Source of the DNA: Linum tenue
Lineage: Eukaryota; Streptophyta; Magnoliopsida; Malpighiales; Linaceae
NCBI GenBank assembly: GCA_946122785.1
Contig: CAMGYJ010000010.1
Span: 52,390,162-52,454,161, forward strand
DNA length: 64,000 bases
Reading direction: 5' to 3'
In this document: in pieces, positions 56,976 through 64,000 of the stretch
Layout of the letters: each line of letters begins with the position of its first letter
Position numbering within the stretch: position 1 is the stretch's first letter
Translations under genes and position numbers: made by a program
Notes under the pieces: model-generated
Told to the model about the DNA's origin: nothing
Seen by the model: the letters and a program-made list of their open reading frames with translations, nothing else
Databases searched by the model: none

Positions 56976-59157
56976 ATGGCTCCCATGACCTCTCACCCAA
57001 TCGCCACAAGCCACGTCTTCTCCACGATACTCACGGCCCTCCTCCTCCTCATCCATTCTTCAGCCACAGCCACAGCCACAGCCACAGCCTTGCCGGTCAA
57101 CGTCTGGCCCAAACCCACCTCCATATCCTGGTCCTCCCCGTACACGATCGCCACCCTCTCCCCAACCTTCCAATTCGATTCACCCTCATCGCCATCCAAC
57201 CACTACCTCTCCGCCGCCGTCGCCCGCTACCACCGCCTCATCTCCTCCGAGCGCCACCGCCCCATATACGACACCACCACCACCAACTTCTCCACATCGC
57301 CCACTCCCCTCCAATCCCTGTCCATCTCCGTCGTCGACCTCGCCGCCCCGCTCATTCATGGCGTCGACGAGTCCTACACCCTCTCCATCCCCAATTACTC
57401 CGCAACCGCCGCAAATCTCAGCGCCGCCACCGTGTGGGGGGCCATGCGGGGGCTGGAGACCTTCTCCCAGCTGGTGTGGGGGGGCAGGCGGCGCGTGCCG
57501 GTCGGGGTGGAGATCCGCGACGCTCCACTGTTCGGGCACAGAGGGTTTCTGCTGGACACGTCGAGGAATTTCTATCCGGTGGAGGATATCCTGAGGACGA
57601 TTAAGGCGATGAGCCATAACAAGATGAATGTCTTCCATTGGCACATCACGGACTCGCATTCCTTCCCCCTGGAGCTGCCGTCGGAGCCGGGACTCGCCGC
57701 CAAAGGGGCGTACGGGCGCGGGATGAGGTATTCAGTTGCGGATGTGGGTCGGGTCGTGCAGTACGGGTACGAGCATGGGGTCCGGGTTGTGCCCGAGGTC
57801 GACACTCCCGGTAATATATATATAATAATTAGTGCCGCTCTTTTTTATCTAATTGTGTTATTCCATACTTTCACATTTCTTAACCAAATGTATTAATCGA
57901 ATAATGATAGTTTAATAGAGAAAGCTCACAAATGCATTAATCCAAAATTTATCCATCGTTCTTATGAATTGAGTAATTTGACTTCAAGACTCACAAAAAT
58001 ATGATTGATTAAACCTGTTTAGTATATTAATTCAATTTATTAATTGCATTGTTGTTTCTTTGTTGGGGCAAGGGAGAGTGAAAATAGCAAGTTGGCAACA
58101 AATTAAAAGATTAATAAGTAGCTACAAGATATATAGCTCAAAAACAAAACCTCTTTAATTAATTAATCACTAATGTTAATTTCTTGCAGCACACACGGGT
58201 TCCTGGGCCGGAGCCTACCCAGACATAATAACCTGCGCCGACAAGTTCTGGTGGCCGGCCGGCAGCCCATGGGCCGACCGGTTAGCTGCGGAGCCAGGAA
58301 CCGGGCAGCTCAACCCGCTCCACCCAAAAACCTACCAAGTCGTGGGGAACGTCATAAACGACATCGCATCCATGTTCCCGGAGCCATTCTTCCACGGCGG
58401 CGCCGACGAGGTCACCCCGGGTTGCTGGAAAGCCGACCCGTCCATCCAATCCTTCCTCTCCCAACAAAACGGCACCCTCAGCCAAATCCTCGAAACCTTC
58501 ATCAACAAGACGCTCCCCATAATCACATCCCACAACAAGACCGCCGTGTACTGGGAAGACGTCATCCTAGCCCCCGACGTCAAAGTCAACCCGGCTGTTT
58601 TTTCACCCGAGCACACCGTGTTCCAGACGTGGAACAACGGGCCCAACAACACCAAGCTGCTGACTGCGGCGGGGTACCGGGTCATCGTCTCGTCGTGGGA
58701 GTTCTACTACCTGGACTGCGGCCACGGCGACTTCTTGGGGAACGACAGCCAGTACGACCGCCCGCCGACGAGCAGCGACGTGGACAGCAACGGCGGATCG
58801 TGGTGCGGGCCGTACAAGACGTGGCAGAAGGTGTACAACTATGACATAACGCATGGGTTGAGCGAGGTGGAAAAGGGGAGGGTGTTGGGTGCTGAGGTGG
58901 CATTGTGGTCGGAGCAGGCGGACGGGGCGGTGCTGGACGCGAGGGTTTGGCCGCGAGCGGCGGCGATGGCGGAGGCGATGTGGTCCGGGAATCGGGACGA
59001 GAAGGGGGTGAAGAGGTATGCGGAGGCGACGGATCGGTTGAACGAGTGGAGGTATAGGATGGTCGGGAGAGGGATTATGGCCGAGCCGATTCAACCGTTG
59101 TGGTGCCTCAGGAACCCAGGGATGTGCAACACCGTTAAGCCGTTCGTCGCTCAGTGA
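56976..59157 (+). CDS. HEXO2: GH20 beta-N-acetylhexosaminidase
   Basis: Exon 1 is 56976-57810 (donor CTCCCG|GTAATA), the intron is 57811-58189, and exon 2 is 58190-59157 (acceptor TTGCAG|CACACA, stop TGA); phase 1 join, 600 aa. The open frame extends left of 56976 only through a TTG, so this ATG is the start. A hydrophobic stretch ([17 protein letters not shown]) is a signal peptide or anchor. The GH20b-like N-terminal domain starts [11 protein letters not shown]. Catalytic-domain motifs are [29 protein letters not shown] and [14 protein letters not shown], with the Asp351-Glu352 pair of the substrate-assisted mechanism intact, and [20 protein letters not shown]. The enzyme removes terminal GlcNAc from N-glycans in the secretory path or apoplast. 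The long N-terminus and WCLRNPGMC ending suggest HEXO2 rather than HEXO1/3. Confidence 0.93.
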
Positions 59158-59697
59158 GGCATATATCAATGTTCATGTACTGTGGTCTGGTCGAGTAACA
59201 AATGACCAACATACAAGAATTGATCTCTATGATACAATTAAGATACAATCGTAACAATTTGATCCTAGTTAAACCAGCGCTTATTTTTATACTTGTTTTT
59301 GACGTTTGTGTCCCAAAGTTTTTATTAATGTTTACCCATATCCATATGTACTTGTTGCTTGCCGGGAATGATTTCTAACATTTTGATGAATGAAAACGTT
59401 GATTTTTCTCCTCTTTAGGACTAGTAGACTGCTTTTTGTCAATAAATTAATAACCAAAGTTGGCCAATGATACAGTAACATCAAAACCCCAACCCCTAAT
59501 CCTAGTCCGAGTTGGATTATCTACCAACCCTGACGTGGGCGCGGAAAGGGAGGCGTCAATGTTAAGCTACGCGTCGGTCTACCAAAACCTATATAAAATA
59601 AATACAAGCTAAACTAAACACGTATCATATCTCCATCCATCGTCTTTGAAACTCCGTTCTCACTCGAGTAGAATCTGATCAGTGGTTCGACAGAAAG
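59158..59697. other. Hexosaminidase 3' flank and serpin promoter
   Basis: About 540 bp between two same-strand genes. CCTATATAAAATAAATAC at about 59588 is a good TATA-like element for the serpin, 110 bp before its ATG. Confidence 0.5.
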
Positions 59698-61257
59698 ATG
59701 GATTTCTGCGTGGGAGTCGGAATCGAAGCAATTCTCCGGGAAATCAAGGCGGCGGCGACGAATCCGTCAGCCGGTAACCTCCTGACTTCCCCTTCGTCGC
59801 TCCACTTCTCCCTCTGCATCGTGGCCTGCGGGGCCACCGGCAGAACCTCCGACCAACTGCTCGCCGCCCTCGGCTACGAATCTGTCCAAGACCTCAATTC
59901 CAAAGCTCTGTCTTTCATGGCCGCGCTCACCACTGCCGACGACGACAAGAACAAGAACAAGAGCGCCAACCTCCCCACGCCGCCGACAACTGAGTTTGTG
60001 AACCCGTCGGGCATGCCGTACTTCTATCCGAGTATGTTCTCCGGCCAGCCAGCTCAGCAACCAGCCGGGGGCAGAGAAGCGACGGTGATGGCAGGGAGTG
60101 CAATTTGGTTCGATCATGAATCGCCCCTCAAACCTTCCTTCGAGAGGGTCATCAAGGATGTCTACCGCGCTCAATACTCTTACGGCGATTTCCGGCTTCA
60201 GGTAAGATTACCCATGTACTTTACACGCTTTCCTCTGTGTTCTTCGTTTAGTTGTCTATTATATAATAGATCAGAAGCTTTTCTTTTCTTAGAGAAGAAA
60301 CAGAGTTGATAATTCATTCTAATATATAAGGACTGCGAAAAGAATTATTCCTTAGAGGACATCCAACAAAACTGGAATGATACAGAGGACTATGTAAACG
60401 ATTAATCCCTTACGAAGACATAGAGAAGCTTGCCTGGTGGAGAATAATCAGTTTGTTCATTTTGTTAGGCTCTGAGAATTGCAGAGGAGATAAACCAGTG
60501 GGCAGACAGAGCTACCAAAGGGCACATAAAAGATATCATTGGGCCTGACAATATCAGGAAAGAACTAGTTATGATCCTCGTGAATGCAATCTACTTCAAG
60601 GGATTCTGGACTCAGCCATTCGCAAAAGTCATGACGCAGGAGGAAGATTTTTACCTCTTCGATGGAACCAAGATCAGGACTTCCTTCATGAGGAACCCGA
60701 TGTCAAACCACTACTATGGATCCTTCGACGGCTTCAAGGTCCTGAAGCTCCCCTACGAGAACGGGACCAAGAAGCAGCAGCAGCAGTTCGCGATGTACAT
60801 CTTCCTTCCCACGACCATCAGCCTGCAGGAGATGCTGCTCAGGTTCTGTCCATATTTGGGACCGATGCAGAACTTGGAGCTTCAACAGACGATGCTCGAG
60901 AAGGTGTGGATCCCGAAGCTGAAGTTCACGAGCCTGTTCAATCCTTGTGATATAATGAAGGATCTGGGGCTGCAGCTGCCGTTTCAGAGGCTCGGTGAGT
61001 TCACGGAGATGGTGGGACATAACTCGGAGAGGATTTGTGTCAATGAGGTGTATCAGAAGGCTTACATTGAAGTAGACGAGGAAGGAACTGAAGCTGCCGC
61101 AGTTACTGTGATGAGCTTCGGATGCCGGCCACCCAGTCCACCACCGCCTCCCGAGGAGAAGTTTGTGGCCGATCGTCCGTTCATGTTCATGATACAGGAA
61201 GAAGTGTCGAGGGCTGTGCTTTTCCTTGGCGCTGTGCTTGATCCACGCCAGCAATGA
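59698..61257 (+). CDS. Plant serpin with unusual reactive loop
   Basis: Exon 1 is 59698-60201 (donor CTTCAG|GTAAGA), exon 2 is 60469-61257 (acceptor TTGTTAG|GCTCTG, stop TGA); phase 0 join, 430 aa. Serpin signatures: NLLTSPSSLHFSL and TSDQLLAALG near the start, VNAIYFKGFW, FDGTKIRTSFM, LKLPYENG, VNEVYQKAYIEVDEEGTEAA and FVADRPFMFMI with LFLGAVLDP at the end. The hinge EEGTEAAAVT (372-381) is intact, so loop insertion and inhibition are possible. Counting from the hinge, P1 is Arg388 and P1' is Pro389, and the loop goes on with a proline run. Exon 1 also has a Lys/Asn/Pro-rich insert of about 40 residues (KNKNKSANLPTPPTT). At 430 aa it exceeds the usual 390. Plant serpins are cytosolic or extracellular protease inhibitors; the target here is unknown. 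Confidence 0.9.
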
Positions 61258-61788
61258 TCTTTTTGTCTTTGTAGTGCATCGAACTGCAGAAGTAGAAGTA
61301 GAAGTGTTTGTTTTTTTTTTAATCAAATTCACCAGCATATAATTTTGTAGGCAAAATTAGCAATGTTTGGCTTTCTAATGACTGTTTGTTGCTCGAAATG
61401 GCTACCTTTTTACCTCTAAAATCACTGTGATTTGGGAGTAACTGACATCTATCTGAATGACAATATAGAACCCAACTATCTGCTAGGCTAATCCCTAGAA
61501 GATACAGCACGAGCCAAGAGCAAAGAAGCAATAGAAAAAGCACATTCAACCGTAATAAACTGACTGGACAAAAGAGAGTTCAGTAGATTTATGTGATTAC
61601 GTTGTGTCCATATTTACACAAGATGCCAAGAGGCAAGAAATCGTTTAACTTGGCAAAAGGTCCTGTAGAACACGTATTCCTCTATAATCTAAACCAAATT
61701 CAAGAGTAGTACTTAGTAACAGACCTTATAAGTCAACTTTCTTTGAAGAATAGAAGCCAAACCTGGGGTTTCCTTGAAATGAAAACTT
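61258..61788. other. Convergent 3' flanks of serpin and TNL gene
   Basis: Serpin 3' UTR on the left and resistance-gene 3' UTR on the right. No other gene seen. Confidence 0.5.
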
Positions 61789-64000
61789 TCAAATGGCAAG
61801 CAAATCCGACGAATCAACTGTAGCAGCTGGCTCCACTGGAGAATGATCCCAGATGCTCAAATCACTAGCCTTTATAGTGTACAGGAGTTCAGCGTCTCGC
61901 CGATATATCAGACGGGCACCACACTCCTTCACATTGATCTCAGGAGAGTGCATCTCAAAGGACAACTCAATGCTATCAAATCCATCAGGAGGCCACTCCG
62001 ACAAGCAGCCAACGGAGAAAAAGAACGACCAGACGTGATCCCCGTAACCAGATTTCCTTTGGAAAGAAATGGAAGGCCAAGAGGAACCTAGCTTTCCATT
62101 GACGATGAAGTGACAGGTCAGGAGAAAATGCTGATCGTCCAAAGGTTGAGGAAGTGCGCTGAAAACAACACAAGCAGCAAAGCCCATCCATTTGGTATTC
62201 AAGTGCAAGTTGGGAGGCACTTCCAGGATTACGGAGTGTCCCTCACTGTAATGGTTGAACCACTTGGGAATTCCGACTCCAGGAAATACAATGTCGAATC
62301 TGGGCCTTGGTATTGTCAACCCCTGTACCAAAATAGATAGACAAATGATTAAAAAGCTCAGCAAGCTCCAAAGTCTGGCACGCTTATGCTTTCAGAGTAT
62401 AAAGAAGAAGAAAAACTCCTGGAAAAGCTGCATCAAACATACACTTGCAGAACATAAAGGTGACAAGGGAAGAGAGAAAGATACCTGAATATATCTTATG
62501 ATCATTGTAAAAGCCATGTTGCTGGAACCATTGCCAATAACTAATTGGAAGCAATTGAAGCATATGATCTTTGCAGCTTTCCAGCTGCATAAATTTATTG
62601 GATCTGCAATTACTGTCAGGGAATCACAAAGGCTCGCTCTCACCAGAGAAACATTTGGAGGAACTTCAGGCAGTGACTGAAGCTTCCAGCAATCATCCAA
62701 GTTGAGCTCTTCAAGCATCAGAAGTTGGTTTATGCTTATTGGCAGGCTTGAGAATAGATTGCCGCTGAGATCCAGGTACCTTAAAGAGGACAAGCAGCCG
62801 AGATCATCTGGAACTACTCCCTCCAAAATATTGCAGTAGCTTAAAATCAGATTTCTCAATGAACAGAGAGATGAGAATGAAGGCAGCGACACTATTTGCA
62901 AGGGGGTAGCCATGGCTCTTGGAGCTGATCTGAATTTCTGCATCCATTGCCGCATAGCATTTGGCGTGCTCTGGATCAACATCTTTGATATCTTAGATTT
63001 TGGCTGTTTCACTCTGAAATTCGGTCCAAAGCACCATCTGATATCAAGAGTCTTCAAGGACTTCAAACCGCTGATGCTGCTACTAATATCTTTAAGGTTT
63101 CCACAACCTTTAATGCTCAACAACTCCAAGCCAATCAACTTGTTAAAGGATGGTGGCAGAATCTCGATGTTAGTCCAATCCAAACAAAGCTCCCGTAAGC
63201 CTTCCATTATCTCCAAAATATCAGGAAACGTGTCTAACTTTGAGCAGTTATATAGATCAAGCCTTCTAAGGGAGTTCAAACGACTTATACTGCTAGGGAG
63301 GCCACTGAAGCTCTTACAAAATCTGAGGCTCAAGAGAACTAAGCCTGACAAATGTTGAATTGTGGAAGGGAGTTCTTCAATTCCAGTCTGATCCAAGAAG
63401 AGTTCTTCTAAAGATATAAAACTAGACTCTATATCTGGAAACCTTTTCAGTTTTAAGCAGCCTGAGAGATCTAGTTTTTTAAGGGATTTTAAAGTGGTTA
63501 TGCTGCTTGGAAGACTTCTGAGGTTCTTACACAATCTGAGGCTCAATACAGCTAGGCTGCCTAAATTGTGAATTGAGATCGGCAGTTTCTCAATGCTAGT
63601 CTCGTCCAATATAAGTTCCACCAAACATTCCATAGGTACCACAATTTCTGGCAATTTCCTAACCTTTGAGCAACCTAACAAACTGAGAGAAGTAAGCTTC
63701 CTGAGATGCCCAATGGAGGAGTGAATCTCAGACAACCTTGTACAATCTGTCAGCACTAACCTCTCCAGATTTGGAATCTCAGTTAAGTCCGGCATCCTAG
63801 TGAAGTTCCTGGAGCCCCTAAGCTCTAGAACTTTCAAATCTTTAAATGCCTAAGTAAAAGAGGAAACAAGCAGCAGATATTGACATTACTTTTATGTTCC
63901 AGCAACAGAAGAAACAAAGAACTCTGCAGTCTGAGTAGAAAGAGAAGGAAGAGGAAAAGCTTACCCAGATGCCGAACCAGAGTTGTTCTATCTTGCTGTG
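61789..64000 (-). CDS. TNL-type resistance protein, LRR and C-terminal part (partial)
   Basis: Three exons on the minus strand, all phase 0: 64000-63965 (continues beyond the window; encodes HSKIEQLWFGIW, donor CATCTGG|GTAAGC), 63849-62485 (acceptor TACTTAG|GCATTT, donor TATTCAG|GTATCT) and 62322-61789 (acceptor GGTACAG|GGGTTG, stop TGA). The first two carry TNL-type leucine-rich repeats (MPDLTEIPNLERLVLTDCTR, then repeated LPSSI...LKSLKKLDLSGC units, about ten repeats). The last carries the post-LRR domain (C-JID): FDIVFPGVGIPKWFNHYSEG, and CGARLIYRRD. In known TNLs (RPP1, ROQ1) the C-JID and LRR contact pathogen effectors. The TIR and NB-ARC exons should lie right of the window. No stop or frameshift in the visible exons. 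Confidence 0.9.

Noticed and set aside
57186..57659. 157-aa minus-strand and 225-aa plus-strand ORFs over hexosaminidase exon 1
   Set aside because: Shadow frames caused by the GC-rich coding sequence of the real exon.

Overview
This is a nuclear genomic window from a flowering plant, almost certainly a eudicot. The evidence is spliced genes with GT-AG introns, tau-class glutathione transferases, a BREVIS RADIX family gene, a plant serpin, and a TIR-NB-LRR type disease-resistance tail with a C-terminal jelly-roll/Ig-like domain (a class absent from grasses). About two thirds of the window is transposable-element sequence. I do not commit to a species.

Layout. 1-980 is the 3' half of a LINE running in from the left edge. 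1132-1539 holds the last two exons of an unrecognised gene. 3068-4432 is a tau glutathione transferase. 4.9-8.8 kb is AT-rich and holds a 535-bp hAT element, two Helitron 3' termini and a higher-order tandem repeat. 8.8-19.1 kb is a layered nest: a minus-strand LINE was split by a Ty3/gypsy (Tat/Athila-type) element, a 175-bp solo LTR and a Mutator-like element, and the gypsy 5' LTR was itself split by a further 769-bp TIR element. 19.95-22.65 kb is a 5'-truncated LINE with one nonsense codon in its reverse-transcriptase ORF. 22.7-28.0 kb is a decayed Copia element with both LTRs. 28.1-28.9 kb is a TIR element with a 10-bp target duplication.

29225-30035 is a second tau glutathione transferase in the same orientation as the first; the retroelement nest lies between them. 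30726-34378 (minus) is a complete five-exon BRX-family gene with a 2.3-kb first intron. 35-56 kb has few genes and many DNA transposons: a nested group of 3-bp-TSD TIR elements, three more Helitron termini, a 191-bp near-perfect hairpin MITE, a 1,416-bp hAT element with a perfect 8-bp target duplication that carries an intact 85-codon membrane-protein ORF, a candidate LTR, one tRNA-Thr(AGU) gene, and a 2,154-bp Mutator-like element with long inverted arms.

The right end is gene-dense: a GH20 beta-N-acetylhexosaminidase (two exons, 56976-59157), a serpin with an unusual proline-rich reactive loop (59698-61257), and, on the minus strand, the LRR and C-terminal domain exons of a TNL resistance gene whose 5' part lies beyond 64000.

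The host genes are unrelated in function apart from the two glutathione transferases, which look like a former tandem pair. The most unusual feature is the gene-bearing hAT element at 46239-47654. All splice junctions, TSDs and TIRs were read by eye from the sequence; family assignments come from motif recognition, not from searches.
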